Below, in pieces: positions 26,031 through 35,400 of a DNA stretch of 64,000 nt. Origin of the DNA: Chitinophaga sp. HK235. Its GTDB lineage: Bacteria; Bacteroidota; Bacteroidia; Chitinophagales; Chitinophagaceae. The notes under the pieces are model-generated. The model searched no databases, was not told the DNA's origin, and worked only from the letters and a program-made list of their open reading frames with translations. Position 1 is the stretch's first letter. Each line of letters begins with the position of its first letter. The stretch is from positions 6,322,501 through 6,386,500 of the forward strand of contig NZ_CP073766.1 of the NCBI RefSeq assembly GCF_018255755.1. The letters are read 5' to 3'. Made by a program: the position numbers and the translations under genes.

Positions 26031-27161
26031 GTGAATTTTGAACTGATCACAACAGATAGCGGCAGCAATGCCAGGGCTGGTAAAATCACCACTGCCCACG
26101 GGGAAATAGAAACACCGATTTTTATGCCGGTAGGTACTGTGGGTAGCGTAAAAGCTATCACACAGGAGCAGGTACGGGATGATGTGCAGGCGCAGATCAT
26201 CCTCGGCAATACCTATCACCTCTATCTGAGGCCAGGCCTGGAAGTGTTGTCGCTGGCAGGCGGTCTGCATAAATTCAACGGCTGGGAACGCCCTATCCTT
26301 ACCGACAGCGGCGGATATCAGGTATTTTCCCTGGCGGCTAACCGTAAGATTAAGGAAGAAGGCGTTGTGTTCCAGTCACATATAGACGGTTCCAAACACC
26401 TCTTTACCCCCGAAAATGTGATGGACATCCAGCGCACCATCGGAGCGGATATCATCATGGCATTCGATGAATGCCCGCCATATCCGTCTGAATACCGCTA
26501 TGCGCGTAAATCGATGGAGCTCACCCACCGCTGGCTGGACCGCTGTATTCAGCGGCTGAGTGATACCCAGCCGGCTTATGGCCACGAACAAACACTGTTC
26601 CCTATTGTACAGGGCAGTACCTATAAAGATCTCCGCAAAGCCTCTGCAGAATATATCGCCTCCCGCGGCGCAGCCGGTAACGCTATCGGCGGCCTGAGCG
26701 TAGGAGAGCCTGAAAATGAAATGTACGATATGTGCGGCCTGGTATGCGATATCCTGCCCAAAGACAAGCCCCGCTACCTCATGGGTGTAGGCACCCCCTG
26801 GAATATCCTGGAAAACATCGCCCTGGGCGTAGACATGTTCGACTGCGTTATGCCTACCCGCAACGGTCGTAACGGCATGCTTTTCACCTGGAACGGCGTG
26901 ATGAACATCCGGAATAAAAAATGGGCTACCGACTTCCGTCCGATCGATGAAAACAGCAACTGCTTCGCTACCAGCGATTACTCCCGTGCCTACCTGCGCC
27001 ACCTGTTTGTTGCCGGAGAAATTTTAGGCATGACATTAGCGAGTATTCACAACCTCGCCTTTTACCTGGAATTGGTGAAAGAAGCCCGCCGTCAGATACT
27101 GGCCGGCACCTTCGCCACCTGGAAAACAGGGATGGTACAGCAGTTGAAAACGCGCCTGTAA
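26031..27161 (+). CDS. tgt: tRNA-guanine transglycosylase (queuine tRNA-ribosyltransferase)
   Basis: 376 residues from a GTG start at 26031; no ATG suits. It swaps G34 for the 7-deazaguanine base in tRNAs for Asp, Asn, His and Tyr. Family motifs: ARAGKITTAHGEIETPIFMPVGT, the general-acid Asp in LTDSGGYQVFSL, the substrate-binding GGLSVGE and nucleophile Asp in GVDMFDCVMPTRNGRNG. The zinc site is degenerate: the usual CxCxxC reads SNCFAT, keeping one Cys, while the later His (SIHNLAFY) is kept. Followed at 38 bases by an LptF/LptG-type permease gene. Confidence 0.95.
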   Translation: MNFELITTDSGSNARAGKITTAHGEIETPIFMPVGTVGSVKAITQEQVRDDVQAQIILGNTYHLYLRPGLEVLSLAGGLHKFNGWERPILTDSGGYQVFSLAANRKIKEEGVVFQSHIDGSKHLFTPENVMDIQRTIGADIIMAFDECPPYPSEYRYARKSMELTHRWLDRCIQRLSDTQPAYGHEQTLFPIVQGSTYKDLRKASAEYIASRGAAGNAIGGLSVGEPENEMYDMCGLVCDILPKDKPRYLMGVGTPWNILENIALGVDMFDCVMPTRNGRNGMLFTWNGVMNIRNKKWATDFRPIDENSNCFATSDYSRAYLRHLFVAGEILGMTLASIHNLAFYLELVKEARRQILAGTFATWKTGMVQQLKTRL

Positions 27162-27199
27162 AAGTTCAGACTATAAAATAAACTAATATCTTTGGGCTC

Positions 27200-28279
27200 A
27201 TGACTAAAATAGACTGGTACATTTTACGCAAGCTCATTGGAACTTTTATTTATTCCCTGATGATATTGCTGGTCATTTCCGTAGTGATCGATATTACAGA
27301 GAAGATAGATGATTTCATTAAGTATAATATATCCCTCCACGATGTGATCGTGGATTATTACTTTGGCTTTATCCCCCATATTGCCGCATTGCTGTTTCCC
27401 CTGTTTATCTTCATTTCCGTTATCTTTTTTACCTCCAAAATGGCGTACCGCTCGGAGATCATCGCTATCCTGAGTGCCGGCGTGAGTTTCCGCCGCTTTT
27501 TACGCCCTTACTGGGTAGGCGCCATTCTGTTTGGCAGTATCCTCTGGCTGGCCAACTACTGGGTAGTGCCCAATGCCAACCGTATCCGCACCACTTTCGA
27601 AAATACAAGGATCCGTACCCCGGATAATCAGACGTCGCAATACGATCGTACCAGCCGTATCGACAGCTTTACCTACGTTACCTTCGGTACCTACGATCCT
27701 AACTATAAGAGTGGCAGCAACTTCATACTGGAAAGAGTAAACGGACAACAACTGACCACCAAACTGAGAGCAGACCGTATTACCTGGGACTCCACCAAAA
27801 AAGCCTGGAGGCTCGATTATGTGTCTGTACGGCATATGGATGGCCTCAAGGAAAAATGGACCAGTCTGCAGGACTCTACCCTTAAAATTCCTTTGGTGCC
27901 CAAAGACCTGCTGGAGGTGAAAAACCTGCAGGAAGCCATGACAACACCTGATCTGCGCAAATATATCCATCGCGAAGCCATCCGTGGCTCCGAAGGACTT
28001 AATACCTACTGGGTGGAATACTACCGGAGAACAGCCGCAGCAGCGGCCGTGGTTATCCTCACCCTCATCGGTGGTATTATTGCAGCTAAAAAGGTGAGAG
28101 GTGGCAGCGGGCTGCATCTGGCCGTAGGTATCGTGATCAGTGCCAGCTACATCATCCTGATGCAGTTCACTACCGTGTTCAGTACCAAAGCCGATCTCAA
28201 CCCGCTGGTGGCCGTGTGGATACCCAATTTCCTCTTCGGTGGACTGGCGTTGTATCTGTACCGCCGCGCTCCTAAATGA
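27200..28279 (+). CDS. LptF/LptG-family permease (YjgP/YjgQ)
   Basis: 359 residues, about six transmembrane helices (three N-terminal, three C-terminal) around a periplasmic beta-jellyroll region (about 125-265). The N-terminus IDWYILRKLIGTFIYSLMILLV and the loop FFTSKMAYRSEIIAILSAGVSFRRFLRPYWV are characteristic, as is the C-terminal RTAAAAAVVILTLIGGIIAAKKVRGGSG. LptF/G form the channel of the ABC transporter that pulls lipopolysaccharide from the inner membrane; the ATPase LptB is not in the window. The box TATCTTTG at 27187-27194 ends 5 bases before the ATG. The gene is probably also cotranscribed with tgt. Confidence 0.92.
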   Translation: MTKIDWYILRKLIGTFIYSLMILLVISVVIDITEKIDDFIKYNISLHDVIVDYYFGFIPHIAALLFPLFIFISVIFFTSKMAYRSEIIAILSAGVSFRRFLRPYWVGAILFGSILWLANYWVVPNANRIRTTFENTRIRTPDNQTSQYDRTSRIDSFTYVTFGTYDPNYKSGSNFILERVNGQQLTTKLRADRITWDSTKKAWRLDYVSVRHMDGLKEKWTSLQDSTLKIPLVPKDLLEVKNLQEAMTTPDLRKYIHREAIRGSEGLNTYWVEYYRRTAAAAAVVILTLIGGIIAAKKVRGGSGLHLAVGIVISASYIILMQFTTVFSTKADLNPLVAVWIPNFLFGGLALYLYRRAPK

Positions 28280-28303
28280 TGATTTTTTCCTTTTTAATAT
28301 AAG

Positions 28304-28338
28304 CGGGGCTGGCCATTACTGGTCAGCCCCGTTTTTTA
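28304..28338 (+). terminator. Terminator after the LptF/LptG-type gene
   Basis: An 11-bp GC-rich stem (28304-28314 with 28321-28331, one G-T pair) followed by a T run. Confidence 0.9.
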
Positions 28339-28749
28339 TTTTAAAGTGCTGAAACAATGTCTGCAATTTTTACCCGGCCATGCTGGCATTGGCTGATTTT
28401 TTCTTCCTTGTAGTTTTCATGTGTTTCCAGCCAGCCGTGTATACGGAAATTGTCCAAATCAATGAATAAAAATGAAATTTCTGCATTTCTTCTTTCAATA
28501 TTTTCAATTCATTCTGAAAAAATTTACATTTCTTTAACGCTTAATGAATAGTTATATTTTATTACTTGTAAATAATTGATAATTAATATTATTACGGTGT
28601 TTTTACTGCGGTAGTTTTTACAGTCATGCATCGGTTGTCTGGTTGTTAAATTGACATTAAATACCATTGAATGGTGGTAACTTCGTTAACAAATCATTAC
28701 TTTTGACAATTGATCGATTTTGTTTTCATTTATAAACAATAGCAGTAAA
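28339..28749. other. AT-rich promoter region of citrate synthase
   Basis: No gene is seen in either strand. The region is unusually AT-rich at 28480-28620. A -7 box TACTTTTG lies at 28698-28705, 44 bases before the citrate synthase ATG, without a clear -33 element. A TTGTTAA/TTAACAA inverted pair lies at about 28643-28693. Confidence 0.45.
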
Positions 28750-30075
28750 ATGGGGTACATAAAAGAAAAATTCAAGGTTAAAGCAGATGATCTTAACGTT
28801 GAAGTAAAGGACCTGGTAAAAAATCACGGATCAAAAAAAATTGAGGACGTAACTATTGCGCAGGTTTACCAGGGTATGCGCGGTATTACCGGCATTGTAA
28901 CGGAAACCTCCCTGCTGGACGCCAACGAAGGTATCCGTTTTCGTGGGTACTCGATTCCGGAACTGAGAGAACATTTACCAAAAGCACCCGGTGGTGCAGA
29001 ACCATTGCCGGAAGGGCTGTTTTATCTGATGCTGATCGGTGAACTGCCTAGTGAAGCAGATGTACAGTATTTGTCCAGCATGTGGGGCCGTCGTTCTCAT
29101 GTACCCAACCACGTATTTGACGCTATTGAAGCCCTGCCGATCACCACTCACCCAATGACTATGTTTACCGTAGGTATCATGGCGCTGCAAACAGAATCTC
29201 TCTTTGCAAAAGCATATGCCGAAGGGATCAATAAAAAAGACTACTGGAGCTATATGTACGAAGACACGATGAACCTCATCGCCCGTCTCCCCCGTATCGC
29301 TGCTTACATCTATCGCCGCAAATACAAAGGCGGTCAGCATATCCAGCCTAATGGCATGCTCGACTGGGCAGGCAACTTCGCCCATATGCTGGGTTATTCC
29401 GATGAAGGATTTAAAGAACTGATGCGCCTGTACATGGTGATCCACGCTGACCACGAAGGTGGTAACGTGAGCGCACACACGACACATCTCGTAGGTTCTG
29501 CCCTCAGCGATGCCTATCTGTCATTTGCAGCCGGTATGAACGGTCTCGCAGGTCCGCTGCATGGTCTGGCCAACCAGGAAGTGATCAAATGGATCCTCTC
29601 CATGCGTGAAGAACTGGGTGGTGGCATGCCTACCAAAGAACAAATCGAAGCATACGTTCGTAAAACCCTGGCGGATGGTAAAGTAGTACCAGGTTACGGT
29701 CACGCTGTACTGCGTAAAACCGATCCCCGCTTTACCGCACAGATGGAGTTTGCTAAAAAACACCTGCCTAATGATGAACTGGTGAAAATCGTATGGACTG
29801 TATACGAAACTGTACCACCAATCCTTCAGGAACTGGGTAAAGTGAAAAACCCATGGCCAAACGTAGATGCTCACTCCGGCGCATTGCTGGTACATTACGG
29901 ACTGGTGGAATATGAATTCTACACCGTACTGTTCGGCGTTTCCCGCGCACTGGGCGTACTGGCATCTCTCTGCTGGGACAGAGGACTGGGCCTCTCTCTG
30001 GAAAGACCTAAATCTGTTACCACTGAATGGATGAAACAGTTCGTAGAAGGTAAAGTAACTGCCGACGCAGAATAA
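28750..30075 (+). CDS. gltA: Citrate synthase
   Basis: 441 residues from the ATG at 28750; an earlier ATG at 28720 adds ten non-homologous residues. It condenses acetyl-CoA and oxaloacetate as the entry to the TCA cycle. Conserved segments: GIRFRGYSIPEL, GLFYLMLIGELP, ADHEGGNVSAHTTHLVGSALSD (catalytic His region), GLAGPLHGLANQEV, PGYGHAVLRKTDPR with the second His, and VDAHSGALLVHYGL with the catalytic Asp. The size and motifs fit the long bacterial/eukaryotic-mitochondrial-like type. A strong hairpin follows the stop. Confidence 0.96.
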   Translation: MGYIKEKFKVKADDLNVEVKDLVKNHGSKKIEDVTIAQVYQGMRGITGIVTETSLLDANEGIRFRGYSIPELREHLPKAPGGAEPLPEGLFYLMLIGELPSEADVQYLSSMWGRRSHVPNHVFDAIEALPITTHPMTMFTVGIMALQTESLFAKAYAEGINKKDYWSYMYEDTMNLIARLPRIAAYIYRRKYKGGQHIQPNGMLDWAGNFAHMLGYSDEGFKELMRLYMVIHADHEGGNVSAHTTHLVGSALSDAYLSFAAGMNGLAGPLHGLANQEVIKWILSMREELGGGMPTKEQIEAYVRKTLADGKVVPGYGHAVLRKTDPRFTAQMEFAKKHLPNDELVKIVWTVYETVPPILQELGKVKNPWPNVDAHSGALLVHYGLVEYEFYTVLFGVSRALGVLASLCWDRGLGLSLERPKSVTTEWMKQFVEGKVTADAE

Positions 30076-30096
30076 TTCCGTTACGGAACAATATAC

Positions 30097-30144
30097 TTAG
30101 CGAAGATAAAAGCTGTCATAGCTTTCATCTTCGCTAATCTTTTT
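30097..30144 (+). terminator. Terminator of gltA
   Basis: The inverted repeat TTAGCGAAGAT ... ATCTTCGCTAA (30097-30136, with internal pairing) is followed by TCTTTTT. Confidence 0.85.
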
Positions 30145-30221
30145 AAAAAACATCCTGCTATCATTGAAATCAGTCTAAGCCTGATTGGTTATCTTCGTGG
30201 CTCAATAAAAAAAGGTTAACT

Positions 30222-32333
30222 ATTTCTACTTTCACAGCCATATTATCCAACCCGATTGAATATCTCAAAGGTGTAGGCCCGCAGAAGGGAGAACTGCTGC
30301 GGAAAGAGATCGGTGTGCATACCTTTGGCGACCTGCTGCAGTATTTTCCTTTCCGGTATGTAGACCGCACGAAAATAGACAAGATATCTTCCCTCAGCGG
30401 ATATGAAGATTTTGTGCAGATACGCGGACGTATTCTCCGGATGGAAGTAGTGGGTGAAAACAGAGGGAAAAGACTGGTAGCCACTTTTAAAGATGAAACC
30501 GGTGTGATAGAACTGGTCTGGTTTCAGGGATGGCAGTGGATGCAAAAAGCACTGCGCGAAAATGTGGCTTATCTGGTTTATGGCCGCATCTCTGTATTCA
30601 ATGGTGTACCGCAACTGGCACACCCGGAGATGGATCTGCTCACAGAAGAAATAGCCTCCGGCAAACAGTTCCTGGAGCCAGTATATTCCACTACCGAAAA
30701 ACTGAAAGCACGCGGACTAACGGCAAAGGCTATTGGAAAACTGACAAAGGCATTGCTCGAACAGATGTCACCCATGGAAGTAAGGGAGAATATTCCGGTG
30801 GAAGTGATACAGCAATACCGGCTGATGCCCAGGTCCATGGCTTATTTTAAGATACACCTTCCAGCCGGTGAAGAGGATGCACGCCAGGCACAACGACGCC
30901 TGAAATTTGAAGAATTGTTTATTGCCCAGATACGCATATGCCGTCTGAAAATCAAAAGGCACAAGCTCTCGCAAGGTTATGTATTTGGGGCGGTAGGAGA
31001 GTCGTTCAACGAGTTTTACAATCATCATCTGCCTTTTGAACTCACTGGCGCGCAAAAAAGAGTGCTGAAGGAAATCCGGATGGACACCGTACATGGGCGG
31101 CAGATGAACCGCCTGTTACAGGGCGATGTGGGCAGTGGTAAAACCATGGTGGCCCTGTTGTCTATGCTGCTGGCAAAAGATAATGGTTTCCAGGCCTGTC
31201 TGATGGCTCCTACGGAAATCCTCGCGCAGCAGCACTATAAAGGTCTGGCGGAGCTGCTACAGCCTATGGATGTCAGGATTGCACTGTTGACCGGCAGTGT
31301 TAAAGGAAAGGCCCGTAAACAGATACTGGCCGGCATCGCCGAAGGCAGTATTCATTTCCTGGTAGGAACACATGCCCTGCTGGAAAAGGAAGTGGTGTTC
31401 CAGAACCTGGGGATGGCTATCGCAGATGAACAGCACCGCTTTGGAGTAGCCCAACGGGCACGGCTATGGGAAAAAAATGATATACCTCCTCATATACTGG
31501 TCATGACGGCCACGCCTATACCAAGAACGCTGGCTATGACCATCTACGGAGATCTTGACGTTTCCGTTATCGATGAAATGCCTCCCGGCAGAAAACCGAT
31601 TACTACGGTACACCGCACCGAATTCCAGCGTCCGCAGGTGATGGACTTCATCAGGGAAGAAATCAAAAAAGGCCGCCAGGCTTATATCGTATACCCGCTG
31701 ATAGAAGACAGCGAGAAGATGGATTATGAAAACCTCATGAAAGGTTATGAGGAAGTGAAGGCGTTTTTCCCTGAACCGCAGTACTATATCAGTATGGTAC
31801 ATGGCCGCCAGCCAGCAGAGATGCGGGAAACCAATATGCAGCGTTTTGTATCCGGTGATACCAACATCATGGTGGCCACCACCGTAATTGAAGTAGGTGT
31901 GAATGTGCCCAATGCTTCCGTGATGGTGATTGAAAGTACCGAACGCTTTGGCTTGTCTCAGCTTCACCAGCTGAGAGGACGCGTAGGCCGCGGTGCTGAA
32001 CAGTCTTTCTGTATCCTGATGACAGGTAATAAGCTGGGCCAGGTTTCCAAGGAACGTATCAACGTAATGGTGCAGACCAACAACGGTTTTATCATCTCCG
32101 AAAAAGATATGGAGCTTCGTGGCCCGGGAGATATCGAAGGAACCCGCCAGAGCGGCGTACTGGATTTCAAACTGGCTGATATTCTGCAGGATAAGGCTAT
32201 CCTGGATGCTGCCCGTGTCAGCGCTGAAAAAATCTTATCAGAAGATACAGACCTCGTCCTGCCTGAGAATCAAGGTTTAAAAGAATATTTAGCCCTTCAG
32301 CGCGGGAAATCTCAGTGGAGTAAAATTTCCTGA
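30222..32333 (+). CDS. recG: ATP-dependent DNA helicase RecG, with an apparent ATT start codon
   Basis: 703 residues if begun at ATT 30222. RecG remodels stalled forks and Holliday junctions. N-terminal wedge: NPIEYLKGVGPQKGELLRKE, FPFRYVDRTK; OB fold to about residue 170; helicase motifs: GDVGSGKTMVALL (Walker A), LMAPTEILAQQHY, IADEQHRFG (DExH), MTATPIPRTLAMT, then VATTVIEVGVNVPNASVM, QLHQLRGRVGRG and GPGDIEGTRQSG. The conserved N-terminal residues lie upstream of the first GTG (30315), and there is no ATG, GTG or TTG in frame between the stop at 30165 and 30315. The ATT at 30222, giving a start like STFTAILSNPIEYL, fits family N-termini best. Confidence 0.95.
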   Translation: MSTFTAILSNPIEYLKGVGPQKGELLRKEIGVHTFGDLLQYFPFRYVDRTKIDKISSLSGYEDFVQIRGRILRMEVVGENRGKRLVATFKDETGVIELVWFQGWQWMQKALRENVAYLVYGRISVFNGVPQLAHPEMDLLTEEIASGKQFLEPVYSTTEKLKARGLTAKAIGKLTKALLEQMSPMEVRENIPVEVIQQYRLMPRSMAYFKIHLPAGEEDARQAQRRLKFEELFIAQIRICRLKIKRHKLSQGYVFGAVGESFNEFYNHHLPFELTGAQKRVLKEIRMDTVHGRQMNRLLQGDVGSGKTMVALLSMLLAKDNGFQACLMAPTEILAQQHYKGLAELLQPMDVRIALLTGSVKGKARKQILAGIAEGSIHFLVGTHALLEKEVVFQNLGMAIADEQHRFGVAQRARLWEKNDIPPHILVMTATPIPRTLAMTIYGDLDVSVIDEMPPGRKPITTVHRTEFQRPQVMDFIREEIKKGRQAYIVYPLIEDSEKMDYENLMKGYEEVKAFFPEPQYYISMVHGRQPAEMRETNMQRFVSGDTNIMVATTVIEVGVNVPNASVMVIESTERFGLSQLHQLRGRVGRGAEQSFCILMTGNKLGQVSKERINVMVQTNNGFIISEKDMELRGPGDIEGTRQSGVLDFKLADILQDKAILDAARVSAEKILSEDTDLVLPENQGLKEYLALQRGKSQWSKIS

Positions 32334-32455
32334 CGCTTTTAACGTTTATTAATTTATACAGTCTTAGTTAATAGTATAGGCCCTGAAAACTATCGTGAGG
32401 ACAGCGGTATTATAGTGAGTGCCCGTAACAATTTAATGGGCTTCTGCGTTTATAG

Positions 32456-35400
32456 ATGTATATTGGTTTTTTAAGCATTAAAATAAATTTTATCCCGTTG
32501 AAATTTACCCTCCCTAGCGGCCTTGCTGGAATGATGATCCTTCTGTTGTTTACCGGATATAAGGCCCGGGGACAACAGCAAACCAATTTCACACCATTGA
32601 ACTTTATCGAGAATAAAGGCCAGTGGGACCCGCAGGTCCTTTACAAATCAGATGTTGGTACTGCCGATATATACCTGAGAAAAACAGGCTTCACTTTCAT
32701 GCTATACAGCAAGGAAGATATGCATGATCTTTACGAGTATATGCATGGACATAGTGAAGCTACCGACTCCTCTGCATCTGCTGTGATCGTTGGTAAAAAC
32801 AGTACAACAGCTGGTAAGTCTGTGAACAACCCTGCTGTCAACAGCGGAGAAAAACCACCACCAAGACCAGGCCGTCTTCCTGATGTAAGAGGACATGCCT
32901 ATAAGGTAGATTTCATCGGCGCCAACCCCAGCCCTGAAATCATCCCCGAAAAACAACAGGAAGCTATCAGCAACTACTTTATCGGTAACGACCGTACCAA
33001 ATGGGCTTCCAACGTAAAATCATATCAGGGGCTGGTGTATAAATCTATCTATCCCGGTATAGACGCCCACGTATATTCCGATGCTTCCCAGCTGAAATAC
33101 GATATCATTGTGGCGCCCGGTGCCAACCCCGATAAGATACAGCTGTCGTATGAAGGGGCCACCGGAATGGAAATCAAAAAAGGACAATTACTGGTTCATA
33201 CTTCTGTAGGAGATGTGCTGGAACAGTTGCCATACGCTTACCAATATGTGAATAACCAGCGTGTACCGGTAAAAGTGTCTTACCGGTTGAATGGCAACAA
33301 GGTAGGATTTAAGATCTCCGGTGAATACAATCAGGCATATCCGCTGGTGATAGACCCGGTGTATGTGTTTTCCACCGTTTCCGGTTCCCGTGCTGATAAC
33401 TGGGGTTTCACGGCTACCTATGATGATGCCGGAAACTTCTACGGTGGCGGCATCGTATTCAATAATGGTTATCCTGTTACTACCGGCGCCTATAAAAGCG
33501 CCTTCAACGGTGGTGCTTTTGATATCGCGATTTCCAAGTTCAATCCCAATGGTACCCGGCTTCTTTATGCCACTTACCTTGGTGGCGACGGACAGGAGCA
33601 GCCACACAGTCTTTTCGTAGACCAGCAGGGCAACCTCGTGATCTCCGGCAGAACAACTTCGGGCAACTATCCTTATGATAAGATTGAAGGCACCAACAGA
33701 GGCGGATGGGATATTGTAGTCACCAAACTCAATGCTACGGGCACTGGTCTTATCGGCTCACTGATCATCGCTGGCAGTGGAGATGATGGTGTAAACATGC
33801 GTGAAAACCGCGCTGGCGGCGATTGGGTATTACTTCGTAACTATGGTGATGATGCCCGCAGTGAAGTAGTAATCGATGATGCAGGTTATATCTATGTGGC
33901 CAGCTGTACCCGTTCTTCCGATTTCCCGGTAACAGCCGGTGTTTTCCAGGGAACCTTTGGTGGCTCGCAGGATGGCGTGGTGATGAAGATCAACCCTATG
34001 TGCCGCGGACTGGTATGGGCCAGTTATCTGGGTGGTTCTGCGGAAGATGCCGCTTATGTGATAGCATTAAACAAACTCAATACCCTGTATGTGGCCGGTG
34101 GTACTGCCAGCAGCAACTTCCCGATCACTCCCGGTGTCATCTATCCCGCTTACAGAGGTGGTGTATGTGATGGTTTTATTGCCCATATTACCAACGATGG
34201 TACTAAAATTCTGCAAAGCACCTTCCTCGGTTCTGACGATCCTTCGGCAGATCAGGTATATGGTATCCAGCTGGATAAGAACGGCTACGTATATGCGATG
34301 GGCACTACAGAAGGTACCTGGCCCATCAAACTGCTGAACCCCAGTGATTACAATGATAACTCACTCCAGTATATTGTGAAGTTGCAGCCCGATCTGAGCG
34401 CTTTTGTATACTCCACTACCTTTGGTAAAAAGAGACAAATTGCAGGCACACCTTCCATTTCACCAACTGCTTTCCTGGTAGACCGCTGCGAAAACGTATA
34501 TGTGTCCGGGTGGGGTGGTGGTATCAACAACTCATTGCATTACCCCAACTCGGGTACTTTCGGGCTGCCGGAGAAAAACGCCATCCAGAGTACTACAGAC
34601 GGGATGGACTTTTATTTCTTCGTGCTGCAGCGGGATGCGGCCAGTCAGTTGTTTGGCAGCTGGTTTGGCGGCAATGGTTTGTATGAGCACGTTGATGGTG
34701 GTACCAGTCGCTTTGATCGCAACGGTGTGATCTATCAGGGTATCTGTGCCTGGTGTAATGTGAGCCAGAACGGCGTCAAGCCCCGTTATCCCACCACACC
34801 CGGTGCTTATTCCAGTACCCCGCCTCCAGGCTGTAACTATGGTGCGCTGAAAATAGCCTTTAACCTCGATGGCGTTAAAGCAGGTGTTAAAACGCTGAAC
34901 AGAAGAGTGAATTACTGCGCGCCTAAAGAAATCACTTTTGTGGATACTACCCGTCTTTCGGCAGAAAGATGGGAATGGCATTTTGGAGATGGCACACCGG
35001 TAGTGATCGGAACAGATACGGTGAAACATACTTTCCAGAACGTAGGCACTTATACGATTATGCTGGTAAAGGTAGACCGTGCCAGCTGTAACGGTGCAGA
35101 TACTGCTTATATAGATGTGAAGCTGGGCGATAATGAAGCGAAATTTGATTTTGATGCCCAACGTCAACAACCCTGTCAGGACCTGGCTTATATCTTCACC
35201 AGTAACGCAGAGCCGGTCGGCCACTTTAATGATAGCTCTTTTATCTTCGATCTGGGCGATGGTTCCAAACCGGCGTATGTAGGCCCTTCCAAGTTCCCAT
35301 ACGCTCATAAGTTCAATGCTCCCGGTGTCTATAATGTGAGCCTTACGCTGGTAGACACCAACTTCTGTAATGCACCGGAAACGATTACCAAGCCATTGCG

